This document shows, in pieces, positions 16,255 to 25,294 of a stretch of DNA of 39,274 bases. The notes beneath the pieces are model-generated. The model worked only from the letters and a program-made list of their open reading frames with translations, was not told the DNA's origin and did not search any database. The DNA comes from Kineosporia sp. R_H_3 (GTDB lineage: Bacteria > Actinomycetota > Actinomycetes > Actinomycetales > Kineosporiaceae): the NCBI RefSeq assembly GCF_002198675.1, contig NZ_MWLL01000103.1:1-39274 (forward strand), read 5' to 3'. A program made the translations under genes and the position numbers. Position 1 is the stretch's first letter. Each line of letters starts with the position of its first letter.

Positions 16255-17415
16255 GTGACCATCGCGACGGCTGCGAGCGCCTTCGACGGCGCCGGTGACG
16301 CCGTGCGCGAGGCGGCCGAGACGACCCTCGTCGGCTTCGCCCGGGCGCTGCGCGCGGCCGGCCTGCCGGTGAGCCAGGACCGCACCCAGGCCTTCCTCAC
16401 GGCGGTCGCCGCCGTCGGCTACGACGACCCGGGCGGGGTCTACTGGGCGGGCCGCTCCACGCTCACCGCGGAGCCGGACCACTTCCCGGTCTTCGACCAG
16501 GTCTTCGAGTCGTGGTTCGCGGGCAAGGTGCCGCGCGTCGTCCAGCGCCAGGCGGCCCCGCCGCGCCCGACGCCGGGGATGGTCCCGGAGGACGAGACGT
16601 CGTCCGGCAAGAGCGACGAGCGGGACGACGACCCGGACGTCGTCCGGGCCCGGGCCAGCGGCGCGGAGGTGCTGCGGCACCGGGACATCGCCGCGCTCAC
16701 GCCGTCCGAGAAGGCGGCGCTCGCCGAGCTGTTCTCCGCGATCCGGCCCGTCCCGCCGCGCCGCCGCGCCGTCCGGCGCCGGCCGTGGCACCGCGGCGAG
16801 CTCGACATGCGCCGCACCCTGCGCGACGAGCTGCGCCGCGGCGGGGAGCCCGGCGGGATCAAGCTGCGCCGCCGGGTGTCCCGGCCCCGCCGCGTCGTCC
16901 TGCTCCTCGACGTCAGCGGCTCGATGTCGCCGTACGCCGACGCGCTGCTGCGCCTCGCCCACGTCTGGGTCCGCAGCGCGCCCCGGACGACCGAGGCGTT
17001 CACGATCGGCACCCGGCTCACCCGGGTCACCCGGGCGCTGCGCCAGCGGGACGCCGACGCGGCGCTGCGCGGGGCCGGCGAGCAGGTGCCGGACTGGTCC
17101 GGCGGCACCCGCCTCGGCGAGGTGCTCCAGGCCTTCCTCGACCGGTGGGGCCAGCGCGGCCTCGCGCGCGGCGCCGTCGTCGTCGTCTTCAGCGACGGCT
17201 GGGAGCGCGGCGACCCGACCCAGCTCGGCGAGCAGATGCAGCGGATGCACCGTCTGGCGCACCGGGTCGTCTGGGCGAACCCGCACCGGGGCAAGGCGGG
17301 CTACCGTCCGGTCCAGGGCGGGATCGCCGCCGCCCTGCCGTACTGCGACGACTTCGTCGCCGGTCACTCGCTGGCGACGTTCTCCGAGCTCGTGGAGGTG
17401 GTGCGCCGTGCGTGA
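16255..17415 (+). CDS. coxE: VWA-domain protein, CoxE-like
   Basis: A 386-residue CoxE/VWA_CoxE-family protein. The N-terminal half is helical and charged. A von Willebrand A domain (about 215-386) has the MIDAS metal motif VVLLLDVSGSMSPYAD, the Thr of SGGTRLGEVL and the Asp of VVVFSDGWERGD. CoxE works with the CoxD AAA+ ATPase to build or insert the metal centre of CoxL-type molybdenum hydroxylases. The GTG at 16255 has no Shine-Dalgarno sequence; CACCGT sits 6 nt upstream as a weak leaderless box. Its 3' end overlaps coxF by 8 bases. Confidence 0.88.
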   Translation: MTIATAASAFDGAGDAVREAAETTLVGFARALRAAGLPVSQDRTQAFLTAVAAVGYDDPGGVYWAGRSTLTAEPDHFPVFDQVFESWFAGKVPRVVQRQAAPPRPTPGMVPEDETSSGKSDERDDDPDVVRARASGAEVLRHRDIAALTPSEKAALAELFSAIRPVPPRRRAVRRRPWHRGELDMRRTLRDELRRGGEPGGIKLRRRVSRPRRVVLLLDVSGSMSPYADALLRLAHVWVRSAPRTTEAFTIGTRLTRVTRALRQRDADAALRGAGEQVPDWSGGTRLGEVLQAFLDRWGQRGLARGAVVVVFSDGWERGDPTQLGEQMQRMHRLAHRVVWANPHRGKAGYRPVQGGIAAALPYCDDFVAGHSLATFSELVEVVRRA

Positions 17416-18562
17416 GGTCATGCCGGAGCTGCTCGACTGGTGGCGCGACGGCCAGACCGTCGGCGTCGCGACCGTCGTCGCGACGTGGCGTTCCGCGCCG
17501 CGCCCCGCGGGCGCCTCGATGCTCGTCGGCCCCGGCGGCGAGGCCGTCGGCAGCGTGTCCGGCGGCTGCGTCGAGGGCGCCGTCTACGAGCTCTCCCAGG
17601 AGGTCGTCGCGTCCGGCGAGCCGGTGCTCGAGCGGTACGGGATCAGCGACGACGACGCCTTCGCCGTCGGCCTGACGTGCGGCGGCATCCTCGACGTCTT
17701 CGTCGAGAAGGTGTCGCGCGAGACCTTCCCCGAGCTCGAGGCGGTCGCCGAGGACGTCAGGGCCGGCCGCCCGGTCGCCGTCGCCACCGTCATCGAGCAC
17801 CCGGACCCGACCCGCCTCGGCCGCCGGATCGTCGTGCGCCCCGACGAGGTGACGGGCACCTTCGGGCTCACCGGCTCGGTCGGCTCGCTCGGCTCGACCC
17901 GGGCGGACGACGCGGTCGTGGACGACGCCCGCGGCCTGCTCGCGGCCGGGCGGTCCGAGACCCTCACGTACGGGCCGGACGGCGAACGCCGCGGCGAGGG
18001 CATGCGCGTCTTCGTCTCGGCGTACGCCCCGAAGCCGCGGATGCTCGTCTTCGGTGCGATCGACTTCGCCGCCGCCGTGGCGAAGGTCGGGGCGTTCCTC
18101 GGCTACTACGTGACGGTCTGCGACGCGCGCCCGGTGTTCGCGACGAAGTCGCGGTTCAAGGACGCCGACGAGGTCGTCGTCGAGTGGCCGCACCGCTATC
18201 TCGCGGCCGAGGTCGAGGCGGGCCGGGTCGACTCCCGCACGGTGCTCGCCGTCCTCACCCACGACCCGAAGTTCGACGTGCCGTTGCTCGAGGTCGCGCT
18301 GCGGCTGCCCGACGTGGCCTACATCGGCGCGATGGGCTCGCGACGCACCCACGACGACCGGCTCAAGCGGCTCGTCGAGGCCGGGCTCACGCCCGAGGAG
18401 ATCGGTCGACTCTCCTCGCCGATCGGCCTCGACCTCGGGGCCCGCACGCCGGAGGAGACGGCCGTGAGCATCGCCGCCGAGATCATCGCCCTGCGCTGGG
18501 GCGGGGACGGCGGCCGGCTCGGCGAGCGTGAGGGGCCGATCCACCACACGGCGCCGCGCTGA
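17408..18562 (+). CDS. coxF: XdhC/CoxF-family molybdenum cofactor maturation protein
   Basis: A 384-residue two-domain protein. The N-terminal XdhC_CoxI domain has the hallmarks VATVVATWRSAPRPAG, GSVSGGCVEGAVYE and GLTCGGILDVFVE. The C-terminal XdhC Rossmann domain has MLVFGAIDFAAAVAKVGAFL and the end motif YIGAMGSRRTHDDRLKRL. XdhC relatives bind the molybdenum cofactor, promote its sulfuration and insert it into the apo-hydroxylase. The GTG at 17408 lies inside the end of coxE, with GGAGG nine bases upstream. The stop is 3 bases from the end of the convergent GNAT gene. Natural client: CoxL, encoded 3 kb downstream. Confidence 0.9.
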   Translation: MREVMPELLDWWRDGQTVGVATVVATWRSAPRPAGASMLVGPGGEAVGSVSGGCVEGAVYELSQEVVASGEPVLERYGISDDDAFAVGLTCGGILDVFVEKVSRETFPELEAVAEDVRAGRPVAVATVIEHPDPTRLGRRIVVRPDEVTGTFGLTGSVGSLGSTRADDAVVDDARGLLAAGRSETLTYGPDGERRGEGMRVFVSAYAPKPRMLVFGAIDFAAAVAKVGAFLGYYVTVCDARPVFATKSRFKDADEVVVEWPHRYLAAEVEAGRVDSRTVLAVLTHDPKFDVPLLEVALRLPDVAYIGAMGSRRTHDDRLKRLVEAGLTPEEIGRLSSPIGLDLGARTPEETAVSIAAEIIALRWGGDGGRLGEREGPIHHTAPR

Positions 18563-18565
18563 CCG

Positions 18566-19417
18566 TCAGGGCGTCGGGTCGAACGTGTACTCGACGGCCT
18601 CGTCGACCTGCACGTAGCCGAGCCGGGCGTAGACCCCGTTCGACGTCGGGTTGGCCAGGTCGGTGAAGAGCATGACCTGCTCCGCGCCGTCGTCGAGCAG
18701 GGCCCGGCTCACCGCGGCGGTGACCATCGCCGCGTACCCGCGCCGGCGCTGCGCGGGCGGCGTCCAGACCGGGCCGACCCGGCCCACCCCGAAGGTCGGC
18801 CCGGACCGCCCCGCGAGGCTGACCGGTGCGCCGTCGACCTCCCACAGCACGAAGCGCCGCTCGGCCACCCCGGCGGCGGCCATCCGCACGAAGACCTCCC
18901 GGGGGTCGGGCTCCCGGTCGGCGAACGCCTCGGTGCGGAAGTCGAGGAGCCAGCCGGCGAGCAGGTCCTCGTCGGCGTGGCCGGCCACCCGCGCCGTGCC
19001 CTGGACACCGGTCGGCGGGAGCAGGGTGCCGAGCACGTGGACCCCCTCGTCGGTCGTCACCCGCGCCGTGCCGCCGGTGGCGGTCGCCCATGTCCCGGCG
19101 AAGCGGGCGGCCGGCCCGCGCATCCCGACGACGCCCAGGGGCGTGCGGCCGGCGTCGAGCAGGGCCTGCGCCAGGAGGTCCCCGGCGGCGTCCGGCCCCG
19201 GCCCGACGTAGGCGTTCGGGGCGGTGAGCATCCCGGTGGCGACCACCGCGCCGTCCTGCCGGACCGTCGCGAACCAGGGGTCGTCCGCGGTGTAGGTGCC
19301 GCGGGTCAACCGCTGCGCCACGACCGCGAGGACGTTCGTCAGGACGGGCTCGGCCGCGAGGTGCTCGGCGGCCCGGTCGAGGAAGGCCTGCGGGTCGTCG
19401 GTGGTCCACACGTCCAT
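18566..19417 (-). CDS. GNAT N-acetyltransferase
   Basis: A 283-residue protein whose C-terminal half is a GNAT domain: VGRVGPVWTPPAQRRRGYAA gives the acetyl-CoA pyrophosphate-binding Q/RxxGxG/A loop, and LFTDLANPTSNGVYARLGY is the usual C-terminal motif. The N-terminal half is a degenerate GNAT-like repeat, as in other ~280-residue actinobacterial members. The substrate is unknown. The start is the ATG at 19417, preceded at 6 nt by CAGAGT (minus strand) and no Shine-Dalgarno, so probably leaderless and independent of the ArsR operon upstream. Convergent with coxF. Confidence 0.85.
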   Translation of the reverse strand: MDVWTTDDPQAFLDRAAEHLAAEPVLTNVLAVVAQRLTRGTYTADDPWFATVRQDGAVVATGMLTAPNAYVGPGPDAAGDLLAQALLDAGRTPLGVVGMRGPAARFAGTWATATGGTARVTTDEGVHVLGTLLPPTGVQGTARVAGHADEDLLAGWLLDFRTEAFADREPDPREVFVRMAAAGVAERRFVLWEVDGAPVSLAGRSGPTFGVGRVGPVWTPPAQRRRGYAAMVTAAVSRALLDDGAEQVMLFTDLANPTSNGVYARLGYVQVDEAVEYTFDPTP

Positions 19418-19470
19418 GCCGCAACTCTGGCGGCTCCCGCCCCGGCGGGTCGACCGGATTCGGTGCGCCG

Positions 19471-19887
19471 TCAGGCGGCCTGCGCGACCGACGGTGCCGC
19501 CGCCCGCGCGCCCGCGGGGAGCCGGGACGCGACGGCCGGCACGAGGACGGCGGCCGCCACCAGGTGGGCGACGACGAGTGCGAGCCGGCTCACGAGGTCG
19601 TCCGGGGCGAGCAGCGCCGGCACGAGCGAGAGCACCGTCCCGGCGACCGCGAGCCGGACGAACCGCCGGCGCTCGCGCAGCACGAGCGCCGCGGCGAGCC
19701 CGAGGAGCGCCCCGACGACGGTCCAGAACCAGAACGCGCCGAGCGGGATCTGCTTCCCGGAGACCGCGAACGTCGTCCCCGCGGCGCCGGCGAGCCACGC
19801 GGTGGCGGTCGTCGCGAGCGCGGCGACGACGGTCGCGGCGAGCCAGACCGGTGCCACCCGGCGGGCGGTGCGCCCCACGCCGGTCAC
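19471..19887 (-). CDS. DUF6069-like four-helix membrane protein
   Basis: A 138-residue integral membrane protein with four hydrophobic stretches (about 13-34, 50-67, 77-93 and 99-120) and little loop sequence. The pattern, with KQIPLGAFWFWTVVGALLGL after the first helix and a second half ending in LVVAHLVAAAVLVPAVASRL, resembles the actinobacterial family annotated DUF6069; this is recognition by eye. The GTG start overlaps the stop of the SRPBCC gene (GTGA), so it is third in an ArsR-SRPBCC-membrane protein operon. Function unknown. Confidence 0.72.
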   Translation of the reverse strand: MTGVGRTARRVAPVWLAATVVAALATTATAWLAGAAGTTFAVSGKQIPLGAFWFWTVVGALLGLAAALVLRERRRFVRLAVAGTVLSLVPALLAPDDLVSRLALVVAHLVAAAVLVPAVASRLPAGARAAAPSVAQAA

Positions 19888-20363
19888 GCGAGCAGCTCGT
19901 CGAGCTTGTCGTAGCCCTCGCGGACGCCGCCCTCCATGCCGCTCGCGACGAACGCGTCGCGGTCGGCGAAGCTGTCGACGAGGGACGTCGCGGCGAGCTC
20001 GGTGCGGCCGTCGCCGAGGTCGGTGAAGACGAGCTTCTCCAGTGCGACGCCGTCCGGCATCCCCTCGAACGTGAAGGTCTGCACGATGAGGCCGGACGGG
20101 CGCACCTCGTGGAACGTGCCGCGGAACCAGGCCTCGAAGCCGGTGCTCGTCGTGTGCACGTACCGGTAGGACCCGCCGGTGCGGCAGTCGTAGTGCTCGA
20201 CGCGCATCGACACGTCGCGCGGACCGAGCCAGCGGACGAGCAGGTCGGGGTCGGTGTGCGCCCGGAACACCTTGTGCGGCGGGGCGTCGAAGACCCGGGT
20301 GATGCGGACGAGGGGCACGTCGGGCGCGACCTCGATGCGGGTGTCGTGGGTGCTCGTGGGCAT
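19884..20363 (-). CDS. SRPBCC (AHSA1-type) protein
   Basis: A 159-residue START-like fold protein. The N-terminal helix motif RVFDAPPHKVFRAHTDPDLLVRWLGP is diagnostic of the AHSA1/activator-of-Hsp90-like SRPBCC subgroup; GGSYRYVH and FRGTFHEVRP follow, and the final helix is GGVREGYDKLDELL. Members bind hydrophobic ligands; in bacteria they are frequently encoded next to an ArsR gene, as here. The ATG at 20363 has GGAGG nearby. The ligand is not known. This is a different protein from CoxG at 25295 although both belong to the SRPBCC superfamily. Confidence 0.88.
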   Translation of the reverse strand: MPTSTHDTRIEVAPDVPLVRITRVFDAPPHKVFRAHTDPDLLVRWLGPRDVSMRVEHYDCRTGGSYRYVHTTSTGFEAWFRGTFHEVRPSGLIVQTFTFEGMPDGVALEKLVFTDLGDGRTELAATSLVDSFADRDAFVASGMEGGVREGYDKLDELLA

Positions 20364-20419
20364 GGTGGTCCTCCGGTTCGTGGGTGGTCCGGGTGCGTGG
20401 TCGGTACGACAGGTACTGG

Positions 20420-20767
20420 TCAGGCGGGCGGCATCGGTGCGACGTCGTCCGGCAGGTCGGCGAGGACGTCGTCCAGGCGCCGGTGGCGCTCCTCGGCGAG
20501 CACGCGGTAGCGCTCGATCCACTTGGTCATGAGGTCGAGCACCTCCGCCTCGAGGTGGACAGGGCGGCGCTGGGCGTCCCGCGAGCGGCTCACGAGGCCC
20601 GCGGTCTGGAGCACCTTGACGTGCTTGGAGACCGCCTGGACGGTCATGGCGTACGGCTCGGCGAGCTCGTTGACCGTGGCGTCCGCGACGGCGAGCCGGG
20701 CGACCATGTCGCGCCGCACCGGGTCGGCGAGAGCGGCGAACACCTGCGAGAGCGCGTCCGCGGGCAT
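20420..20767 (-). CDS. ArsR-family transcriptional regulator
   Basis: A 115-residue winged-helix repressor: QVFAALADPVRRDMVARL begins the domain, and the recognition helix is in AMTVQAVSKHVKVLQTAGLV, followed by the beta-wing RSRDAQRRPVHL. There is no Cys-rich metal site, so a metal-independent ligand or a constitutive switch is more likely. It is first in the operon with the SRPBCC gene (56 bases apart). Its own promoter is overlapped by two CAACC-N4-GGTTG sites, which strongly suggests autoregulation. The ATG has GGAGG five bases upstream. Confidence 0.92.
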   Translation of the reverse strand: MPADALSQVFAALADPVRRDMVARLAVADATVNELAEPYAMTVQAVSKHVKVLQTAGLVSRSRDAQRRPVHLEAEVLDLMTKWIERYRVLAEERHRRLDDVLADLPDDVAPMPPA

Positions 20768-20804
20768 GAGTTCCTCCGTGATGTTCCCGGCACCGACCGG
20801 GTCT

Positions 20805-20867
20805 TCAACCGATCGGTTGACCACACCGTAGGCCGTCACGGCCGGATATTCAACCCCTCGGTTGAAT
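20805..20867 (-). promoter_or_regulatory. ArsR promoter with two CAACC-N4-GGTTG operators
   Basis: On the minus strand, TTGAAT (20848-20853) and TACGGT (20825-20830) are 17 bp apart, a strong promoter. Operator 1 is the 16-bp palindrome TCAACCGATCGGTTGA (20805-20820), just past the start point. Operator 2, ATTCAACC-CCTC-GGTTGAAT (20848-20867), covers the -35 box. Their centres are 45 bp apart, about four helix turns, so two repressor dimers could bind one face. Confidence 0.8.
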
Positions 20868-21192
20868 GCGATGCCGAGAGGGTGCTGCGGAGCGGGTCGT
20901 GCTGCCCGGTGTCCACATTCTTGACACTCCGGTGCGCGCGTGGCGTGGCTCACTCGTGGGAGTCGTTGTCCGTTATGCCTGCTCTCACGGGGGACCGCCG
21001 GCCGGAGGGCCGCCCCCGGGCGGGTATACGGCCGGTGACCTGCGAGGACACGCCGGGAGGCAACTCCCCGCCAGCCCTTGTGTTCGACGCCGCATTCACC
21101 TTGGATGCGTCGTGAGTCACATCGAGGTGGCCCGCTCGAGCGGCCGCCTCGTTCCTGCATGAGATGTATGACGTGAGAGGCGTGGAGGCCGC
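20868..21192 (+). promoter_or_regulatory. upstream region of coxSLM
   Basis: This 325-base gap lies between the ArsR operators and coxS. It holds an inverted repeat GTGTC-N9-GACAC (20909-20913, 20923-20927) overlapping a consensus TTGACA (20921-20926), although no good -10 box follows at 17-18 bp. GGGTATACGG at about 21022 is a possible alternative -10. A 12-bp palindrome CCGCTCGAGCGG lies at 21132-21143. No convincing gene was seen; a 46-codon frame from the ATG at 20974 has neither a ribosome site nor a leaderless box. Confidence 0.4.
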
Positions 21193-21693
21193 ATGGGCAC
21201 CAGGAGGATCTCCGTCACCGTCGACGGCGTCGCGTACAGCGACGACGTCGAACCCCGCACCCTGCTCGTTCACTACCTGCGTGAGCGCCTGGGCAAGACG
21301 GGGACGGTGGTCGGATGCGACACCAGCAACTGTGGTGCGTGCACCGTTCATCTCGACGGCCGGAGCGTGAAGTCCTGCTCCGTGCTGGCCGTCCAGGTCG
21401 ACGGGAGCGACGTCACGACCATCGAGGGCCTCGCCCAGAACGGTGAGCTGCACCCGGTGCAGCAGGCGTTCCACGAGAACCACGGCCTGCAGTGCGGCTA
21501 CTGCACGCCCGGCATGATCATGCAGGCGGTCGATCTGCTCAAGGACAACCCCGACCCGAGCGACGCGGAGATCCGCGAGGGTCTCGAGGGCAACCTCTGC
21601 CGCTGCACGGGCTACCAGAACATCGTCAAGTCGGTGAAGGCGGCGGCCGGTGCCGGTTCCGTCTCCGCCGGTGTCGCAGGAGGTGCCGCGTGA
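21193..21693 (+). CDS. coxS: molybdenum hydroxylase iron-sulfur subunit (CoxS-like)
   Basis: The small [2Fe-2S] subunit (166 aa) that passes electrons from the Mo site to FAD. Both clusters are complete: the plant-type ligands Cys42, Cys47, Cys50 and Cys62 ([16 protein letters not shown]), and the C-terminal set Cys101, Cys104, Cys136 and Cys138 (QCGYCTPGM and NLCRCTGY). The Ala/Gly-rich tail is slightly longer than usual. The ATG has GTGGAGG four bases upstream. It is the first gene of an S-L-M operon, the order used by form II enzymes; its stop overlaps the coxL start (GTGA). Confidence 0.95.
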   Translation: MGTRRISVTVDGVAYSDDVEPRTLLVHYLRERLGKTGTVVGCDTSNCGACTVHLDGRSVKSCSVLAVQVDGSDVTTIEGLAQNGELHPVQQAFHENHGLQCGYCTPGMIMQAVDLLKDNPDPSDAEIREGLEGNLCRCTGYQNIVKSVKAAAGAGSVSAGVAGGAA

Positions 21694-24185
21694 CCGCGGT
21701 CGACGAGACCACCGGGGCCAAGGAGTTCGGCCAGTCCCGCCGCCGCAAGGAGGACGCGCGCCTCATCACCGGCCGGACGAAGTGGACCGACAACATCGTC
21801 CTGCCCGGCATGGCGCACCTGGCCATGGTCCGCAGCCCCGTCGCGTCGGGGACGATCGCCTCGATCGACGTCGCGGACGCCAAGGCGTCCCCGGGCGTGC
21901 TCGGGGTCTGGACGGGTGCCGACCTGGACGCCGAGCAGGGCGACCTGCCCTGCGCGTGGGCGATCACGCCGGACATGAAGCACCCGCGGCGGCCCGCCGT
22001 CGCGGCCGGCCGGGTCAAGTTCGCCGGCGAGATCGTCGCGGTCATCGCGGCGCGCTCGGCCGCCGAGGCCCGGGACGCCGCGGACAAGGTGCTCGTCGAC
22101 TACGACGACCTGCCCGTCGTCCTCGACATGAACGAGGCCATCAAGGAGGGCACCCCGCTCGTCCACGAGGAGCTCGGCACCAACGTCAACGCCGTCTGGG
22201 TGTTCAACTCCGGCGAGGCCGGCACCGGCGGCAACGTCGACGAGGCCATCGAGGCGGCGCGGGCGGACGCCGACAGCATCGTCCTCGAGCGGACCTTCCG
22301 GCAGCAGCGGCTCGTCCCGGCGTTCATGGAGCCCCGCTCCACGGTCGTCGACCCGACGGGCGAGCAGCTCACGGTCTGGTCGGCGACGCAGGTGCCGCAC
22401 ATCGCGCGGTTCCTGCTCGCGGTCGTCCTGGGCATCTCCGAGTCGAAGGTGCGGTTCATCGCGCCGGACGTCGGCGGCGGCTTCGGCGGCAAGATCCACC
22501 TGTCGCCGGAGGAGGTCGCGACCGTCCTCATCGCGCGCAAGCTCGGCAAGCCGGTCAAGTACACCGAGACCCGCAGCGAGTCGATCCAGTCGGCGCACCA
22601 CGGTCGCGACCAGATCCAGCGGATCACGATGGCCGCGAAGAAGGACGGCACGGTCACCGGTCTCAAGGTCGACCTGCTCGCCGACATGGGTGCCTACCTG
22701 GGCCTGGTCACGCCGGGCGTGCCGGTCCTCGGTGCGTTCATGTTCAACGCGATCTACAAGATCCCGGCGTACGAGTTCAAGTGCACCAACGTGTTCACGA
22801 ACAAGGTGCTCACCGACGCGTACCGCGGCGCCGGCCGCCCCGAGGCGACCTACGCCATCGAGCGGATGATGGACACGCTCGCCAACGAGCTCGGGGTCGA
22901 CCCGCTCGCCCTGCGCGAGAAGAACTGGATCAAGCACGAGGAGTTCCCGTTCACCACGGTGTGCGGCCTCACGTACGACTCGGGCAACTACGAGGCGGCC
23001 ACCAGCCGCGCCGTCGAGCTCTTCGACTACGAGGGTCTGCGTCGTGAGCAGGCCGAGCGCCGGGCCCGCAAGGACCCGATCCAGCTCGGCATCGGCATCT
23101 CGACGTTCACCGAGATGTGCGGCCTCGCGCCGTCCCGTGTCCTCGGCTCCCTGAACTACGGGGCCGGCGGCTGGGAGTACTCGGCGATCCGGATGCTCCC
23201 GACCGGCAAGGTCGAGGTGCTCACCGGGGCGAGCGCGCACGGGCAGGGTCACGAGACGGCGTTCAGCCAGATCGTCGCCGACCAGCTCGGCGTGCCCTTC
23301 GAGGACGTCGAGATCCTCCACGGCGACACCCAGATCACGCACAAGGGCCTCGACACCTACGGCTCGCGCTCCCTCGTCGTCGGCGGCATCGCCATCGTCA
23401 AGGCGGCCGAGAAGGTCATCGAGAAGGCGAAGCCCATCGCGGCCCACCTGCTCGAGGCCAACGTGGCGGACATCGAGTTCGACTCGGGCAAGTTCTCGGT
23501 CGCGGGCACGGACAAGGGCGTGACGATCCAGGAGGTCGCGCTCGCCACCTTCGCGGCGCACAACTACCCCGAGGGCATCGAGCCGAGCATCGACGCCGAC
23601 GCGACGTTCGACCCGGAGAACTTCTCCTACCCGCACGGCACCCACCTGTGCGCGACGGAGATCGACACCGAGACGGGCAAGGTCACGATCCGCAAGTACG
23701 TCTGCGTCGACGACATCGGCACGGTCGTCAACCCGCTCATCGCCGAGGGCCAGGTCCACGGCGGTCTCGCCCAGGGCATCGCCCAGGCGCTGTGGGAGGA
23801 GGCGCGCCACGACGAGTCGGGCACGCTGACGACCGCGACGTTCGTGGACTACACCCTGCCGACGGCCGCGGACATGCCGTTCTTCACGACGGACATGACC
23901 GAGACCGCGTCGACCTCCAACCCCCTCGGGGTCAAGGGCGTCGGCGAGGCCGGCACCATCGCCTCGACACCGGCGGTCATCAACGCCGTCGTCGACGCGC
24001 TGCGGCCGTGGGGCGTCGACGACATCCAGATGCCGACGACCGCGCAGCGGGTCTGGAAGGCCATCCAGGGCAAGGAGTTCGACGCGTCGGTCGGCGCGAA
24101 GGACACCAGGGACGGCAGCCACGAGGCGGCGCCGGGCAACGGTGCGCCGCTGTGGAGCGGCAACGAGAGTGGAGGTGCCCAGTGA
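21690..24185 (+). CDS. coxL: molybdenum hydroxylase large subunit, form II CoxL-like
   Basis: An 831-residue molybdopterin subunit of the xanthine oxidase family. [15 protein letters not shown] and [20 protein letters not shown] are cofactor-binding motifs, and the catalytic Glu is in GVGEAGT (Glu753). The active-site loop is AYRGAGR (377-383). Form I CO dehydrogenases have AYRCSFR with the copper-ligand Cys, absent here, so this is a form II enzyme. Whether such enzymes oxidise CO physiologically is disputed, and other aldehyde or N-heterocycle substrates are possible. The GTG at 21690 overlaps the coxS stop and has AGGAGG six bases upstream. The last ~40 residues are a polar Gly/Ser tail. 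Confidence 0.93.
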   Translation: MTAVDETTGAKEFGQSRRRKEDARLITGRTKWTDNIVLPGMAHLAMVRSPVASGTIASIDVADAKASPGVLGVWTGADLDAEQGDLPCAWAITPDMKHPRRPAVAAGRVKFAGEIVAVIAARSAAEARDAADKVLVDYDDLPVVLDMNEAIKEGTPLVHEELGTNVNAVWVFNSGEAGTGGNVDEAIEAARADADSIVLERTFRQQRLVPAFMEPRSTVVDPTGEQLTVWSATQVPHIARFLLAVVLGISESKVRFIAPDVGGGFGGKIHLSPEEVATVLIARKLGKPVKYTETRSESIQSAHHGRDQIQRITMAAKKDGTVTGLKVDLLADMGAYLGLVTPGVPVLGAFMFNAIYKIPAYEFKCTNVFTNKVLTDAYRGAGRPEATYAIERMMDTLANELGVDPLALREKNWIKHEEFPFTTVCGLTYDSGNYEAATSRAVELFDYEGLRREQAERRARKDPIQLGIGISTFTEMCGLAPSRVLGSLNYGAGGWEYSAIRMLPTGKVEVLTGASAHGQGHETAFSQIVADQLGVPFEDVEILHGDTQITHKGLDTYGSRSLVVGGIAIVKAAEKVIEKAKPIAAHLLEANVADIEFDSGKFSVAGTDKGVTIQEVALATFAAHNYPEGIEPSIDADATFDPENFSYPHGTHLCATEIDTETGKVTIRKYVCVDDIGTVVNPLIAEGQVHGGLAQGIAQALWEEARHDESGTLTTATFVDYTLPTAADMPFFTTDMTETASTSNPLGVKGVGEAGTIASTPAVINAVVDALRPWGVDDIQMPTTAQRVWKAIQGKEFDASVGAKDTRDGSHEAAPGNGAPLWSGNESGGAQ

Positions 24186-25036
24186 TCCCCGCGGCGTTCG
24201 ACTACGAGTCGCCGGCCAGCATCGACGAGGCCCTGCAGGTCATCGCCGGCGCCGGTGACCGCGAGGTCAAGGTGCTCGCCGGCGGGCAGAGCCTCATCCC
24301 GGTGCTGCGCCTGCGGATGAACGCTCCCGACCTCGTCGTGGACCTCGGCCGCATCGCCGAGCTCCGCGGCGTCCGGGACGACGGCGACGCGATCGCCATC
24401 GGCGCGATGACGACGCACGACGACGTCACCCGCGAGCCGCTCATCCGCCAGCACGCCCTGCTGCTGTCGCTCGCGGCGCAGACGGTCGCCGACCCGCAGG
24501 TCCGCCACCGCGGCACCTTCGGCGGCTCCCTCGCGCACGCGGACCCGGCGGCGGACATGCCGGCCCCCGCGCTCGCGCTGGGTGCCGAGTTCGTCATCGC
24601 CGGCCCCTCGGGCCGGCGCACGGTGGGCGCGTCGGACTTCTTCACCGACCTGTTCACGACGGCGATCGGCGAGGGCGAGCTCCTCGTGGAGGTCCGGGTC
24701 CCCAAGCACACCGGCTGGGGCGCCCACTACGAGAAGTTCAACCACGTCGCGCACACGTGGTCGATCGTCGGCGTCGCGGCGGCCGTCCGCGTCGAGGGCG
24801 GCACGATCGCCGAGGCCAAGGTCGGCCTGACGAACATGGGCCTCGTCCCGATCCGCGCCACCGCGGTCGAGCAGGCCCTCGTCGGCCAGCCCGCCACGGC
24901 GGACGCGATCCGGGCCGCGGCGCAGAACGCCGACCAGGGGACCAACCCCATGAGCGACGCCAGCGCCGACGAGCACTACCGGCGGCACCTCGCCAAGGTC
25001 CTCACCGGCCGGGCGGTGCTCGCAGCCGTCGGCTGA
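24182..25036 (+). CDS. coxM: molybdenum hydroxylase FAD subunit (CoxM-like)
   Basis: The 284-residue flavoprotein that receives electrons from CoxS and delivers them to a quinone or another acceptor. The FAD-binding motifs are AGGQSLIPVLRLRM near the N-terminus and RHRGTFGGSLAHADPAAD in the middle; the C-terminal CO_deh_flav_C region follows (HVAHTWSIVGVAAAVR, then GLVPIRATAVE). The GTG overlaps the coxL stop (GTGA) with GGAGG seven bases upstream, so S, L and M are coupled in equal stoichiometry. A strong hairpin lies 50 bases after the stop. Confidence 0.94.
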   Translation: MIPAAFDYESPASIDEALQVIAGAGDREVKVLAGGQSLIPVLRLRMNAPDLVVDLGRIAELRGVRDDGDAIAIGAMTTHDDVTREPLIRQHALLLSLAAQTVADPQVRHRGTFGGSLAHADPAADMPAPALALGAEFVIAGPSGRRTVGASDFFTDLFTTAIGEGELLVEVRVPKHTGWGAHYEKFNHVAHTWSIVGVAAAVRVEGGTIAEAKVGLTNMGLVPIRATAVEQALVGQPATADAIRAAAQNADQGTNPMSDASADEHYRRHLAKVLTGRAVLAAVG

Positions 25037-25085
25037 CGCACCGCACGTCTGCACTGCCGAGCAGCTGCACGACCGAACGTCCCGG

Positions 25086-25116
25086 CGGGCCGGGCCTCCT
25101 CGCGAGGCCCGGCCCG
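25086..25116 (+). terminator. 13-bp perfect stem after coxM
   Basis: CGGGCCGGGCCTC (25086-25098) and GAGGCCCGGCCCG (25104-25116) are perfect complements around a 5-nt loop CTCGC. There is no T-tract, as is common for high-GC actinobacteria. It may end most coxSLM transcripts or protect their 3' ends, leaving coxG at a lower or separate expression level. Confidence 0.7.
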
Positions 25117-25294
25117 TCGGCCGTACACCCCGTCGACGACGACCTCTCAGAGGTGGTTCGCCCTCGCCGTGCACGCGGATCGACCTCGGAGGGCTGCCGG
25201 GGGCAGTCCCTCGTGATGCGCCGTGACGCGGCTGGGGCATGCTGTCGGGAGGCCGGGCAGCGGTGCCCGGCGCGTTCCCCCGGAGGACCTCCCT

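Noticed and set aside
20974-21114. 46-codon frame upstream of coxS
   Set aside because: No ribosome site, no leaderless box at the right spacing and no coding-like composition; kept only as part of the intergenic description.
21612-24122. 836-residue minus-strand frame opposite coxL
   Set aside because: It mirrors coxL, which has full family motifs; its Arg/Asp/Val/Leu-rich composition is typical of an antisense shadow in high-GC DNA, and no family pattern was seen.
21193-24185. Calling the operon a true CO dehydrogenase
   Set aside because: The active-site loop is AYRGAGR, without the copper-ligand Cys of AYRCSFR, so CO as the physiological substrate cannot be assumed.
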